Numbered from the stretch's first letter, positions 52,923-62,093 are shown. The stretch: DNA of 64,000 nt from Skermanella aerolata KACC 11604 (GCF_000936425.1 NZ_AVFK01000002.1:186001-250000); one strand, 5' to 3'. Program-made: numbers and translations. The notes: generated by a model from the sequence alone, not told the origin.

Positions 52923-54155
52923 CTACAAGATCCGGTCTAAAGCCTCGACCAGACGGTCCACCTCGGCCACCGTATTGTAGTGGACCATGGAAACCCTGAT
53001 GACGCCGGCATGACGGGTCAGGTCCAGCTTTTCGATAAGGCGGCGGGCGTAGAAATCGCCGTAGCGAATGCCGATCCGGTGCTCGTCTACGCGGGTCACG
53101 ACCTCGTCCGATCGATGGTTCTCGGCGATGAAGCTGATGGTAGGCACCCGCCGTCCACGGTCGGCGGAGGGATTGCCGATGATGCGGACGCTGTTGCGGC
53201 CGCGCAGGAAGGAGAGCAGGCGCTCGGCCAACTGCTCCTCCTGCTGGGCGATGGCGTCGAAACCGGCCAGGATCTGGCCGCGCCGATCGGTCCGGCTGCC
53301 GGTGCGGCCGCCCAGTTCCACCATATAGTCGGTGATGGCGGTGCAGCCGACCGACAGCTCGTAGTTCACGTTGCCCTGTTGGAGCTTGTACGGGACGACG
53401 TCCCGCCCGATGAAGAAGTGGTTCAGGCTGGGCAGGGCCAGCAGGTGGTCGTACTTGCCGTAAAGCACGGCATGGTGTGGGCCGTAGACCTTGTAGAAGC
53501 TGAAGATGTAGAAATCGACGTCCCAAGCCGCCACCTCGACCGCGCGGTGCGGCGCCAGCGCCACCGCATCGACGACGACGCGGGCGCCGCGTTCGTGGAC
53601 GAAGCGGGTGATCTCGGCGACCGGGTTGATCGTGCCCAGGATGTTGGACGCGTGGGTGAAGCAGACCAGCTTGGTACGCGGCGTCATCAGCGCGTCGAGG
53701 TCGGCAAGCTCCAGTTCCAGCGTTTCCGGGCGGACGGCCCAGGTCTTGACGACGGCGCCCTTCTGCTCCGCCAGCTTCAGCCAGGGACCGATATTGGCTT
53801 CGTGGTCGGTATCGGTGACGACGATCTCGTCGCCTGGTGCGATCTCCTCCGCCAGGGCGGCGGCCAGCGTATACATCAGCGCCGTCGTGGACGGCCCCAT
53901 GACGATCTCATCGGGGCGGGCTGCTCCGATCAGTTCGGCGATGCTGAGATGGGCGTCGCGGACCCGCGCGCCCGATTGCTGCGAGACGGCGTAGCTGGCG
54001 CCGAGCTGAACGTTGCTGGTCAGCAGGTAGTCGGAAATGCGCTCCGCGACCGTCACCAAGGTCTGCGACCCGCCGGCATTGTCGAAGAAAACCCAGTCGC
54101 CGGCCAGCGCCGGGAACTGGGCCCGGACGTAATCGAGGTCGAGGGCAGGCAGCAT
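52923..54155 (-). CDS. Class V aminotransferase, cysteine desulfurase-like protein
   Basis: The 410-residue PLP enzyme shows FFDNAGGSQTLVTVAERI, STTALMYTLAAALAEE, TDTDHEANIGPWLKLAEQKG, CFTHASNILGTINPV, VVVDAVALAPHRAVEV and a Schiff-base Lys in FSFYKVYGPHHAVLYG. It belongs to the SufS-like group without a clear persulfide cysteine in the usual C-terminal place. Its 13-bp distance to allA and the amino acid ABC genes suggests amino-group chemistry in ureide or amino acid breakdown rather than Fe-S assembly; the substrate is not known. Confidence 0.82.
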   Translation of the reverse strand: MLPALDLDYVRAQFPALAGDWVFFDNAGGSQTLVTVAERISDYLLTSNVQLGASYAVSQQSGARVRDAHLSIAELIGAARPDEIVMGPSTTALMYTLAAALAEEIAPGDEIVVTDTDHEANIGPWLKLAEQKGAVVKTWAVRPETLELELADLDALMTPRTKLVCFTHASNILGTINPVAEITRFVHERGARVVVDAVALAPHRAVEVAAWDVDFYIFSFYKVYGPHHAVLYGKYDHLLALPSLNHFFIGRDVVPYKLQQGNVNYELSVGCTAITDYMVELGGRTGSRTDRRGQILAGFDAIAQQEEQLAERLLSFLRGRNSVRIIGNPSADRGRRVPTISFIAENHRSDEVVTRVDEHRIGIRYGDFYARRLIEKLDLTRHAGVIRVSMVHYNTVAEVDRLVEALDRIL

Positions 54156-54168
54156 GCCGGTATAACTC

Positions 54169-54690
54169 CTATTGAACCTGATTGGATAGCGGGCCGACCG
54201 TCAGGGCGGCGGGCAGATCGAAGAACTGGCAATCGATGGCGGGGTCGAGCGCCTTTCCCATCGCCATGACGAAGTCGGCCGGCTGGTCCAGCGCCACCAG
54301 CGGGCAGTGCCAGACGCCGGGCTGATAGTTGATGGCCTGGGACCCGGTCGCGACGAAGGCGGCTGCCTCCGCCGGGATCGGGTTGCCTTTGATGTCCGAT
54401 GGCACGGTGACCACCAGGTAGCGGCCGGCGTTCATCGGAATGAAGAGCTGGCTGCTCAGCGGATGCCGTTCCAGCCGCCCGATCCGGAGCGGCAGGGTGG
54501 AGGCGTCGATCCGGTAGACGGCGGCGACGGGAACCGTCTCCGCCAGCAGGCGGTCCAGCCTGGCGCCGCTGTCGAAGCGGTCGGCGCGGCCGTCGTTGAC
54601 CCGGCTGACCTCCCCCAGGCCTGCCTGGATGACGTCGCCGAAGGGGGTGAAGGCCTCGGGGTGGAGAGGCTGGGGAGTGATGATGCCCAT
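54169..54690 (-). CDS. allA: Ureidoglycolate lyase
   Basis: AllA splits ureidoglycolate into glyoxylate and urea, the last step of allantoin use. The 173-residue cupin-fold protein shows PLHPEAFTPFGDVIQAG, RLERHPLSSQLFIPMN and the GVWHCPLVALD motif normal for the family, and its length fits. Its ATG shares an A with the upstream permease stop (TGATG). The class V aminotransferase follows by 13 bp. Confidence 0.9.
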   Translation of the reverse strand: MGIITPQPLHPEAFTPFGDVIQAGLGEVSRVNDGRADRFDSGARLDRLLAETVPVAAVYRIDASTLPLRIGRLERHPLSSQLFIPMNAGRYLVVTVPSDIKGNPIPAEAAAFVATGSQAINYQPGVWHCPLVALDQPADFVMAMGKALDPAIDCQFFDLPAALTVGPLSNQVQ

Positions 54691-55361
54691 CAGCGTTTTC
54701 CAATTGCGAAGCGCCGCTCCAGCGTGCCGACGATGCGGACCATCGGCAGCAGCAGAAGCAGGTAGATCAATGCCGCACCGACCAGCGGAGTGGGATTGGC
54801 CGCCAGCGCCTGGGCCTGGGTAGCCTGCTTCAGCAGGTCCGGCATGGCGACGACGGAGGCGAGGGCCGTGTCCTTCATCACGTTAATGCAGTTGTTGGTG
54901 ATCGGCGGAATGACCACCCGGAAGGCCTGGGGCAGGATGACGAAGGTCATCATGCTCCAGTACCGCAGCCCGAGCGCCTTGCTCGCCTCGAACTGGCCGG
55001 ACGGCACCGCCTGGATGCCGGCCCGGAAGATCTCGGCGGAATAGGCGCAGCTCACCAGCGACAGCGCCGACGTGGCTGCCGCAAAGGGCGACAGCCGCAA
55101 CCCGACGAAGGGCAGGGCGTAGTAGATCAAGACCAACAGCACCAGGATCGGAATGGCACGGAACAGGTCGATATAAGCGACCGCCAGGGCCGCGAACGGC
55201 GTCGGCGCGTACATCCGGACCAGAGCCACGAACAGGCCGCTGACGAGCCCGATCAGGATGCTGGTGACGCCGAGGCTGATCGTGGTGGTCAGCCCCAGCA
55301 GGAGCAGGGGGAAGGAGTCCCGGAAGACGGTCCAGTTGAAGAAGGTGTCAAGTATATCCAT
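54690..55361 (-). CDS. Polar amino acid ABC transporter permease (HisM/GlnP type)
   Basis: The 223-residue inner-membrane permease has about five hydrophobic segments and the typical YIDLFRAIPILVLLVLIYY and EAA-type loop (QFEASKALGLRYWSMMTFVIL-PQAFRVVIPP), NNCINVMKDTALASVV. It is translated together with allA and follows the receptor gene by 44 bp. No ATPase gene of this system is visible in the window. Confidence 0.92.
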   Translation of the reverse strand: MDILDTFFNWTVFRDSFPLLLLGLTTTISLGVTSILIGLVSGLFVALVRMYAPTPFAALAVAYIDLFRAIPILVLLVLIYYALPFVGLRLSPFAAATSALSLVSCAYSAEIFRAGIQAVPSGQFEASKALGLRYWSMMTFVILPQAFRVVIPPITNNCINVMKDTALASVVAMPDLLKQATQAQALAANPTPLVGAALIYLLLLLPMVRIVGTLERRFAIGKR

Positions 55362-55405
55362 GCGTCGGTATTCTGCTCCCGCCGTGTCTCAAGGCTTTTC
55401 CAGCT

Positions 55406-56224
55406 TCAGGACTTCGGCTTCGGCATGTCGAGCACTTCGGCGGTGCTGGTGCCGGCTTCCGGCTTCGCGCCGAACCATTTCTCGTGCAGCGTCGCCATCG
55501 TGCCGTCCTTCTTGATGGCGGTGATCTGGTCGTTGACCTGCGGCGCCAGCGGGCTGTTCTTGGCGAGCATGATGGAATAACGCTCTCCGGTCGGGATGCG
55601 CTGGGCGACTTTGAACTGCGGCTTGTCCTTGCTGTAGTAGAGCAGCGCCGGGATATCGCTGATGTAGCCGTCGAGTCGGCCTGCCGCGAGGTCGAGCATC
55701 GCGGGCTGGAGCCCTTCGAACTTGCGGATATCGGAGAAGCCGTACTTGGCGACGTTCTGCGTCGCCCACATGTCGCCGGTCGATCCGGTATCGACGCCGA
55801 CCGTCTTGCCCTTGAGGTCTTCGACCTTGGACAGGCCGCTCTTTGCCATCACGGTCAGCGACTGGTCGCTGTCATAGTAGGGCTGGGCGAAGCTGACTGA
55901 TTCCAGCCGCTTTTCCGTGATCGTGATGGAGGACACCGCCATGTCGATCCGGCCGGACTGGACGGCCGAGAACAGCCCGTTGAACGGGATGTTGACGATC
56001 TCCACCGACTTGCCGAGCCGCTTGCCGATCTCTTCCACCAGATCGATCTCGAACCCGACATTCTTGCCGGTGGCGTCTTGGAACTCCCACGGCACGTTGC
56101 CGATATTAGCGCCTACCGTGAGGTCGGCGGCCTGGGCGGCATTGCCGGCGATGGCACAGACGGCGGTCGCCATCACGGCGGCCGCGGCGGTCTTGAGGGT
56201 GGCCTTCAGAAATGTCCTGCGCAT
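55406..56224 (-). CDS. Polar amino acid ABC solute-binding protein (SBP family 3)
   Basis: The 272-residue periplasmic receptor has a signal peptide (about 1-33, ending NAAQAAD), then LTVGANIGNVPWEFQD, GFEIDLVEEIGKRLGKSVE, FNGLFSAVQSGRIDMAVSSI, TITEKRLESVSFAQPYY, the standard family 3 order. ATG at 56224 has GGGAGA 6 bp upstream; an in-frame TTG at 56236 is less likely. It heads the operon with the permease, allA and an aminotransferase, suggesting uptake of a nitrogen-rich compound. Confidence 0.92.
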   Translation of the reverse strand: MRRTFLKATLKTAAAAVMATAVCAIAGNAAQAADLTVGANIGNVPWEFQDATGKNVGFEIDLVEEIGKRLGKSVEIVNIPFNGLFSAVQSGRIDMAVSSITITEKRLESVSFAQPYYDSDQSLTVMAKSGLSKVEDLKGKTVGVDTGSTGDMWATQNVAKYGFSDIRKFEGLQPAMLDLAAGRLDGYISDIPALLYYSKDKPQFKVAQRIPTGERYSIMLAKNSPLAPQVNDQITAIKKDGTMATLHEKWFGAKPEAGTSTAEVLDMPKPKS

Positions 56225-56323
56225 GTCGTCTCCCAACGCTCCCTGTGATGATGCTTCGATGCTTATCGTGACGGTGGCCGATCCCTGTGGCCGGTGCGCC
56301 GTTGTCGTTGATTGCTGTTCGCA

Positions 56324-56347
56324 ACTGGTCTGACCGGCCAGACCAGT
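56324..56347. promoter_or_regulatory. Palindromic operator candidate for the GntR regulator
   Basis: ACTGGTCTG-ACCGGC-CAGACCAGT is a 24-bp palindrome with 11 of 12 pairs matching, located between the divergent receptor and regulator genes. It contains TGGTCTGACC, close to the TGGTMTGACCA-type sites known for FadR/FCD regulators of the GntR family. It is therefore the likely site through which the neighbouring regulator controls both directions. Confidence 0.65.
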
Positions 56348-56430
56348 GGATTTGAGCGAGTTTCCAGGATAGGGTCAACTGGCTAAAAGGGGACAGCACG
56401 CGAATCCGCAGGGCAGGGGAGTGAGTTCGG

Positions 56431-57138
56431 ATGAATGTGATCGGCGGGCGAGTGCTGGTTCCCAGATCGGCGGTTCAGCGAATCCAGGCGATGATTCTCG
56501 ATGGCACCCTGAAGCCGGGTGACCGGCTGCCGGCCCAGCGCGAGCTTTCCGAACAATTCGGCATCAGCCGCGCCTCCCTGCGCGAGGCCCTGTCGGTGCT
56601 GGAAACCCTGGGGCTCGTCCGGGTCGAGGTTGGGCGCGGCGTCTTCGTCCTTGGCCCTGACGAGGACGGAGCGCCCCAGGCCAAATGGCGTTTCGCCGAC
56701 CGCTACTCCCCGCTGGAAGTCTACGAGACCCGCCTGATGCTGGAACCGCGCTCGGCCGCCCTGGCGGCCCGGAACGCCAAGGCGGAGGATCTGGCCACGA
56801 TCGGCCAGTCGGTGGCGCGGATGCGCACCGCCGTCGAAGCCGGCGACCTGATCGCCGTCGCCGAATGCGACAGCATCTTCCACCGCGCCATCGTGGAATG
56901 CAGCGGCAACCGCATGGTGATGGAGCTATTCCGCACCGTGAACGGCGTCATGGATGAAATCCAGCGCCTGCCGTTCATCCACCACGAACGGATCTGGGAG
57001 ACGGTGAGTGAGCACGAGGCCATCGTCGCGGCGCTGAACGGGCGGGATGAGGCGCGGGCGGCGGGGGCGATGGCGGGGCATATCAGGGGGGCGGCGGGGA
57101 GGATTGGGATTGAGTTGAGGGAAGATTCAAAAAATTGA
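56431..57138 (+). CDS. GntR-family regulator, FadR/FCD subfamily
   Basis: The 235-residue regulator has an N-terminal winged helix (about 12-75: IQAMILDGTLKPGDRLPAQR, FGISRASLREALSVLETLGL, GRGVFV) and an FCD ligand domain (about 95-225) with a metal-binding pattern: RLMLEP, CDSIFHRAIVECSGN, HERIWETVSEHEAIVAAL. Divergent from the ABC/allA operon, it most likely represses that operon until a carboxylate or amino acid ligand binds. The last 20 codons become G-rich. Confidence 0.92.
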   Translation: MNVIGGRVLVPRSAVQRIQAMILDGTLKPGDRLPAQRELSEQFGISRASLREALSVLETLGLVRVEVGRGVFVLGPDEDGAPQAKWRFADRYSPLEVYETRLMLEPRSAALAARNAKAEDLATIGQSVARMRTAVEAGDLIAVAECDSIFHRAIVECSGNRMVMELFRTVNGVMDEIQRLPFIHHERIWETVSEHEAIVAALNGRDEARAAGAMAGHIRGAAGRIGIELREDSKN

Positions 57139-57354
57139 CACAATAGATTCCGTCAACAAAAAGCGCTTTGATTCGATTATAGTCATTCGAGGCTGAGCAT
57201 TTGCATAGCTTGTTGAGTTTTTGCATCTTAATTATTTATTTTGAAAATCATTAAGGGTTTGTCAAATTTTCTTTAGCTTTAAGATGCGTTCAAGAGTTTT
57301 TCATATAATCTATCTATTTAAAAGATTCATGAAACATCTATTTGCCCGTTATGG
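57139..57354. other. AT-rich non-coding region next to vapBC
   Basis: Bases here are strikingly AT-rich compared with the surrounding genes. An inverted pair GCATCTTAA (57223-57231) and TTAAGATGC (57279-57287) lies 47 bp apart, and TTGACA occurs at 57135-57140, but no complete promoter is convincing. The low GC content suggests that this stretch arrived with the toxin-antitoxin pair. Confidence 0.4.
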
Positions 57355-57780
57355 TCATCCACGAAGGGGATTGAGAATTTGAACATCGATAAAATCCTTT
57401 TCGTTGTCGGTGACAACTATACAGTCGTTGGCTTCGGCAGTTGCGGCAATGATAGTGTCAAGCGCACTGCGAGGTCGTCCCATTGTTTTTCCTTCGGTCA
57501 TCAGTCGCGCCCAGATTATGCCAGCTTTCTCATCGAAAGATAGCACTCGGCCGCCGAAGAGCGCTGAAGGGCCTTCCGGGCTGGAGAACCAAGCTTCAAG
57601 TTGGTCGCGCTTGCGCCCAGCAGGCTTTTCCAAAATGCCGCGCCGGATTTCAGCGATAGTGAGGGCGGAGATGAAAAGATCTTCGTCAATTTGCTCTGCC
57701 ATCCAGGTCAGCAGCGAGTCCGAAGGAGTCGGTTTGATGATATTGCTGATTATGTTGGTGTCGAGCAGATAGCGAGTCAC
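57355..57780 (-). CDS. vapC: VapC-type PIN-domain toxin
   Basis: The 141-residue PIN-domain ribonuclease carries the acidic active site: Asp7 in YLLDTNIISN, Glu in TIAEIRRGIL, Asp in RSALDTIIAATA and Asp in IVVTDNEKDF. VapC toxins cleave tRNA or rRNA and are neutralised by a partner antitoxin. The ATG overlaps the antitoxin stop (ATGA). GC is lower than in flanking genes, consistent with horizontal acquisition. Confidence 0.9.
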   Translation of the reverse strand: MTRYLLDTNIISNIIKPTPSDSLLTWMAEQIDEDLFISALTIAEIRRGILEKPAGRKRDQLEAWFSSPEGPSALFGGRVLSFDEKAGIIWARLMTEGKTMGRPRSALDTIIAATAEANDCIVVTDNEKDFIDVQILNPLRG

Positions 57781-58079
57781 AGGTCAACCTTGCGGCCGGT
57801 TTCACGCGACCGCGTTAGGTCGAGGTCGGCTCCGACCAAGGGCGACCGCCGTAGGGCTTCCAGAATGCCCCCCTTTGGTGGAGGAGCGCCTTCAACGCTC
57901 TGGCTGACTATCGAACGAATCCGGTTTGCTTCCGGCCCATCGTCAGCAAGGCGTTTTGCGAGAGACCGTATGAGGTCGCGATCCGCCTCCAGTGCCAGCA
58001 CTTCGAACCGGGCCATACCGCGTTCGGCGAGACGATGCCGATAGTTCTTGATCGCGCGTTTCTGAGACGTGTTGCTCAT
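57777..58079 (-). CDS. Antitoxin partner of VapC
   Basis: The 100-residue basic protein lies directly ahead of vapC and overlaps it by 4 bp. The N-terminal part (RLAERGMARFEVLALEADRD) looks like a ribbon-helix-helix DNA-binding region, and the Arg/Leu-rich C-terminus (GGILEALRRSPLVGADLDL) resembles the toxin-wrapping tail of antitoxins. Upstream, the minus strand carries CCGGATACAAACCGG, a possible autoregulatory site. Confidence 0.82.
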   Translation of the reverse strand: MSNTSQKRAIKNYRHRLAERGMARFEVLALEADRDLIRSLAKRLADDGPEANRIRSIVSQSVEGAPPPKGGILEALRRSPLVGADLDLTRSRETGRKVDL

Positions 58080-58148
58080 GATCGGCCTCCGGTTTGTATC
58101 CGGTAATATATCCAGTCATGAGCTTACCCGCAAGGTGGAGCGCCACCG

Positions 58149-58898
58149 TCACAAGTTACTCATCCCCCCATCGATGACCAACTCACTGCTGACCGTATAA
58201 GCCGACTCGTCTGATGCCAGGAACACCACCGCCTTGGCGATCTCGCTCGGATTGCCGAAGCGGCCTGCCGGGATCTGGCCCTGGATGGTGGCGGTCATCG
58301 CCTTCAAATCATCCTCCGACAGCCCGAGCTTGCCGTAGATCGGGGTGGAGACCGGGCCGGGGCTGACGGCGTTGACGCGGATGCCGCGTTGGATCAGCTC
58401 GCCGGACAGGGTTCGGGCTAGGGAGATCAGGTCGGCTTTGGTGGCGGCGTAGACGCTGGAGTTCGGCATGCCGATGCGGGCGTTGATCGATGTGTTGAGC
58501 ACGATCGACGCGGGATCGGCGAAGATGGGCAGGAGAGCCTGGACCAGGAAGAACGGACCTTTCAGGTTGATCGCGACCGAGCGGTCGAAGCCGGCTTCGT
58601 CCCACAGCTCGACCGGACGGAAGTCGGCGACTCCGGCGTTGGCGAAAAGGATGTCCAGGCCGCCGAAGCCCTGGCGGATCGCCTCGGCGACCGCTTGCTG
58701 GCCGGCGGCGTCTCCGGCGTCGGCGCGGATCGCCAGCACCTCGTCGCCCAATTCACTGCGGGCTGCATCCAGGGTGGCGGGGTTGGTGCCGGTGACGGCG
58801 ACGCGGGCGCCTTCCTCCAGGAACTGGCGGGCCGTTTAAAGGCCGATGCCGCTGGTGCCGCCGGTGACGAGGGCGCGCTTGCCGTTGAGTCTGTTCAT
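58149..58898 (-). pseudogene. SDR oxidoreductase broken by one in-frame TAA
   Basis: From ATG 58898 the frame reads MNRLNGKRALVTGGTSGIGL, the NAD(P)-binding TGxxxGIG motif, then TAA (58836-58838, codon 21), and goes on in the same frame as TARQFLEEGARVAV to an intact SDR with NAG in FANAGVADF, the catalytic Tyr/Lys in SVYAATKADL and a C-terminal YTVSSELVIDGGMSN. The family has GLETARQF here, so GAA to TAA is a one-base change. The remaining frame (TTG at 58751) would lack the cofactor site, so the protein is probably inactive unless the stop is read through. Confidence 0.85.
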
Positions 58899-58933
58899 GA
58901 CGGGGGTCCTTGATCTGTAGTTGTGGGACGGGT

Positions 58934-59698
58934 TCACGTGCGGGTGATGGAGGCGCCGCCGTCGATCAGCGAGGCCGTGCCGGTAACGAAGGCGCTGTCG
59001 TCGGATGCCAGATAAAGGACGGAGCGGGCCAGTTCCTCCGGCAATGCTACGCGCTTGAGGGCGTGGAGGCCGGTGATGAAGTCGACCTGCTCTGGCGTGT
59101 CGTTCATCTCCCGGTACATGGCGGTATCGACTGCGCCGGGAAGCACGGCGTTGACCCGCACGTTGCGAGGGCCGAACTCGGCGGCCAGCGCCTGGGTCAG
59201 GCCGATCAGGCCCGACTTGCTGGCGGCATAGGCCGCGACGCCAGGGAAGGCGAAGCTGTAGCCGACGAAGGTCGAGGTGAAGATCACCGATCCGCCGCCG
59301 TGCTTCAGCATCTCCGCGATCTGGTGCTTGGCGCCTAGGAAGGCGCCGGTCAGGTTGATCGCGATGGTCTGGTTCCAGCCGTCCTCCGATACGCCGGTGC
59401 TGGGACCGCTCTCGCCCAGCGTGCCGGCATTGTTGAAGGCGATGTCGAGCCGGCCGAATCGCTCGGCCGCCCGCGTCACCAGGGCCTTGGCGTAGTCTTC
59501 AGAGCGAACGTCGCCGGCCAGCGCCACGGCGGTGCCGCCTTCCGCCTCGATCTCGGCGATCAGGCTGGAGAGTTCCGCTTCGCGGCGGGCGCCGACGACC
59601 AGCTTGGCTCCCTCCGCCGCGAAGAGCTTGGCGGTGGCGCGGCCGATGCCGGCGCTGGCGCCGGTGATCAGGGCTACTTTGTCTTGCAGGCGTCCCAT
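58934..59698 (-). CDS. SDR-family oxidoreductase
   Basis: The 254-residue classical SDR shows TGASAGIGRATAKLFAAEGA (cofactor binding), FNNAGTLGE, INLTGAFLGAKHQ, the catalytic Ser region FTSTFVGYS and Tyr/Lys in AYAASKSGLIGL, ending with FVTGTASLIDGGASIT. The substrate cannot be read. It is divergent from a LysR gene and 35 bp upstream of the broken SDR on the same strand, so the two likely formed an operon. Confidence 0.9.
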   Translation of the reverse strand: MGRLQDKVALITGASAGIGRATAKLFAAEGAKLVVGARREAELSSLIAEIEAEGGTAVALAGDVRSEDYAKALVTRAAERFGRLDIAFNNAGTLGESGPSTGVSEDGWNQTIAINLTGAFLGAKHQIAEMLKHGGGSVIFTSTFVGYSFAFPGVAAYAASKSGLIGLTQALAAEFGPRNVRVNAVLPGAVDTAMYREMNDTPEQVDFITGLHALKRVALPEELARSVLYLASDDSAFVTGTASLIDGGASITRT

Positions 59699-59832
59699 GG
59701 GTGGTCTCCGATGTTGAGGCGCGGCGCGGTGTCGCTTCCGATCGACGAGGATATGGCATGGTGCCGGCGTTAGGATTAGGCTGCGTTTACCAGACCTGTT
59801 ATTTGGAACTGTCGAACAATCAGGGCCGAACG

Positions 59833-60729
59833 ATGAAGCTGGATGGCATCGCGGCGTTCGTCGCCGTCGCGGGAGCCGGTTCGATCAGCGAGGCGGCTAG
59901 GCGCCTCGGGCTGTCGAAATCGGTCGTCAGCGAGCGGCTGGCCGAGCTTGAGCGAAGCGTCGGCGCCGGCCTGCTGCACCGGACGACCCGCAAGCTGTCG
60001 CTGACGGAAGACGGGTCCGCCTTCCTGGAACGCGCTGGACGCATCGTCCGCGAGGTCGAGGAAGCGGCGGCCGACCTTGCCGAACGGCGCGGCACGCTGG
60101 CGGGACCGCTGCGGATTTCGGCGCCGGTGACCTTCGGGCGGATGCATCTGGGGCCTGCCCTCTACCCGTTCCTGGTGCAGCATCCCCGGATCGAATTGAC
60201 GCTCGACCTCGACGACCGGCGCGTCGATGCCGCCGCTGACGGTTTCGACGCCGTGGTGAGGCACGGACCGCTTGGCGACTCCCGCCTGACGGCCTGGAAG
60301 CTGGCGGCCAGCCGGCGGGTGCTGGTCGCATCGCCGGGCTATCTGGAACGGCATGGGGCTCCGGGATCCATCGAGGACCTCGACGGGCATCGAGGGCTCT
60401 TCTATACCAATCGCGGCGTCGCGGATTGGCGTTTTCCGCTGCCGGACGGAACCGTGATGGTGCGTGCCCAAGTAGCCCTGCGCGCCAACAACGGCGACAT
60501 GCTGCGCGATGCCGCCATCGCCGGGCTGGGCATCGCCCTGATGCCGATGTTCATCGTCGGGTCCGCCATCGAAGCCGGGAAGCTGGAAGTGGTCGATGTC
60601 GGCGCTCGGCCGGAGGACGAGTTCATCTTCATGGCGCACCCTGAGGGGAGGCGGCCGTCCGCCAAGCTGCGGGCATTGGCGGCGCATCTGCGAACGGCCT
60701 TCGGCGATCCGCCCTATTGGGATCGCTAA
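59833..60729 (+). CDS. LysR-family transcriptional regulator
   Basis: The 298-residue LTTR starts at ATG 59833 (MKLDGIAAFVAVAGAGS) with the winged helix at about 1-60 (ISEAARRLGLSKSVVSERLA) and an effector domain (LRISAPVTFGRMHLGPAL, GDMLRDAAIAGLGIALMP). It is divergent from the SDR gene across 134 bp and therefore its probable regulator. A longer in-frame start at 59701 is not supported. Confidence 0.9.
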   Translation: MKLDGIAAFVAVAGAGSISEAARRLGLSKSVVSERLAELERSVGAGLLHRTTRKLSLTEDGSAFLERAGRIVREVEEAAADLAERRGTLAGPLRISAPVTFGRMHLGPALYPFLVQHPRIELTLDLDDRRVDAAADGFDAVVRHGPLGDSRLTAWKLAASRRVLVASPGYLERHGAPGSIEDLDGHRGLFYTNRGVADWRFPLPDGTVMVRAQVALRANNGDMLRDAAIAGLGIALMPMFIVGSAIEAGKLEVVDVGARPEDEFIFMAHPEGRRPSAKLRALAAHLRTAFGDPPYWDR

Positions 60730-61075
60730 TCTCCGCAAACCGGCGTCGGTATCACCGAGATCTTGGTTGCGATGCACCTTATTAGGTCGCCGAAACCTTG
60801 CACGCCGCCCGGGAGGTATGTCACGCATGGACATGACAGTCGCATCGGCCATACCGGCATTGCATGCCATGGTGGCACGAGTGATATCGGCGCTCCCGCC
60901 GCTCGACGTGGCGGCACGACGGAGGCGGGCCGGTCCAACCGTCTGCCGAAACGTTCGGAAAAGATGAATCCGAACGAAGTGCATAGATGCAGCGCAACAT
61001 AATAAACCGTTTAGACGAATTTTAGGATTACCCACTTTTAGGTAACTTGCTGAGAGTTGTTCAGCAAAGGTATCG
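60730..61075 (+). other. 346-bp gap upstream of the TRAP receptor
   Basis: No gene is supported. The last 90 bp become AT-rich (ATAATAAACCGTTTAGACGAATTTTAGG, about 61000-61027) with a repeated TTTTAGG, and probably hold the promoter of the receptor-MCP pair. AAAGG lies just before the ATG at 61076. Short frames between 60763 and 61002 on the plus strand show no family features. Confidence 0.4.
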
Positions 61076-62065
61076 ATGATGTTCCGAAAATTTCGTGCCG
61101 CCGTATTGATGACGACCGCATTGCTGCTGGCTGGAGCCGGCGGGGCACAGGCCCAGCAGGCGCGGATACTCAAGCTCGGTCATATCCTTGGGCCGGAGTC
61201 TCAGTTGGGGGCCGGAGCCGCCGCGTTCGCCGAGGAAGTCACGAAGCGTACCGGTGGCCGCTACAAGGTCGAATTGTATCCGAACGCGGCCTTGGGCGGC
61301 GAGGTCGAGGCGATCAAGGCGGTCCAGTTGGGCACCGTCGACGTCACCTTCGTGACTGGCGCTCCCATGCTGAATTTCGTGCCCGACGTCGGCATCTTCG
61401 GCATCCCCTTTCTGTTCCGCGATGCCGTCCATGCCCATGCCGTCTTCGACGGCGCCATCGGCCAGGAGTACCTGGAGAAGTTCCGCGCCAAGGACATGGT
61501 CGCACTCGCATGGGGCGAGAACGGCATGCGCCACATGACCAACTCCAAGCGCCCCGTCACCGCGCCGGAAGACGTCAAGGGCTTGAAGATCCGGGTCCCC
61601 CAGAGCGAGGTCATGGTCCTCGGGTTCAAGGCACTGGGAGCCGACGTCGCCCAGTTGCCGTTTCCGGAGCTTTATGGAGCGCTCCAGAGCGGCCAGTTCG
61701 ACGGGCAGGAGAACCCGATCGCCACGATCCTGTCGGCCAAGTTCGCCCAGGTTCAGAAGTACCTGACGCTGACCTCCCACAGCTACGATCCCGCCGCCTT
61801 CCTGATCGGGATCGACGCGTTCGAAGACCTGTCCGACGAGGACAAGTCGGCGTTCCGGGAGGCCGCCCAGGCAGGCGGGCAGGCGTCGCGCAAGGCGGCG
61901 GCGGAAGCCCAGGCCAACGGCGTCAAGACGCTGCAGCAACAGGGTCTCCAGGTCGTTGCCGACTTCGACCGCGCCGGCTTTGCCAAGGCGGCGGCCGTGG
62001 CGATGCCCGATTTCGAGAAGAAGTTCGGCGCGGAAACGATCGCGCGCATCCGGAACGTCCAGTAG
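61076..62065 (+). CDS. TRAP transporter receptor, DctP family
   Basis: The 329-residue periplasmic receptor has a signal peptide (about 1-26, ending GAQAQQ), [20 protein letters not shown], the DctP pattern [20 protein letters not shown], the ligand-binding arginine in [12 protein letters not shown] and [20 protein letters not shown]. It resembles receptors for C4-dicarboxylates or sugar acids. No permease gene follows; instead a chemoreceptor starts 28 bp downstream, so it may serve sensing as well as, or instead of, uptake. Confidence 0.92.
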   Translation: MMFRKFRAAVLMTTALLLAGAGGAQAQQARILKLGHILGPESQLGAGAAAFAEEVTKRTGGRYKVELYPNAALGGEVEAIKAVQLGTVDVTFVTGAPMLNFVPDVGIFGIPFLFRDAVHAHAVFDGAIGQEYLEKFRAKDMVALAWGENGMRHMTNSKRPVTAPEDVKGLKIRVPQSEVMVLGFKALGADVAQLPFPELYGALQSGQFDGQENPIATILSAKFAQVQKYLTLTSHSYDPAAFLIGIDAFEDLSDEDKSAFREAAQAGGQASRKAAAEAQANGVKTLQQQGLQVVADFDRAGFAKAAAVAMPDFEKKFGAETIARIRNVQ

Positions 62066-62093
62066 CGCCATTGGCCTGCGCGGGGAGAATGGC

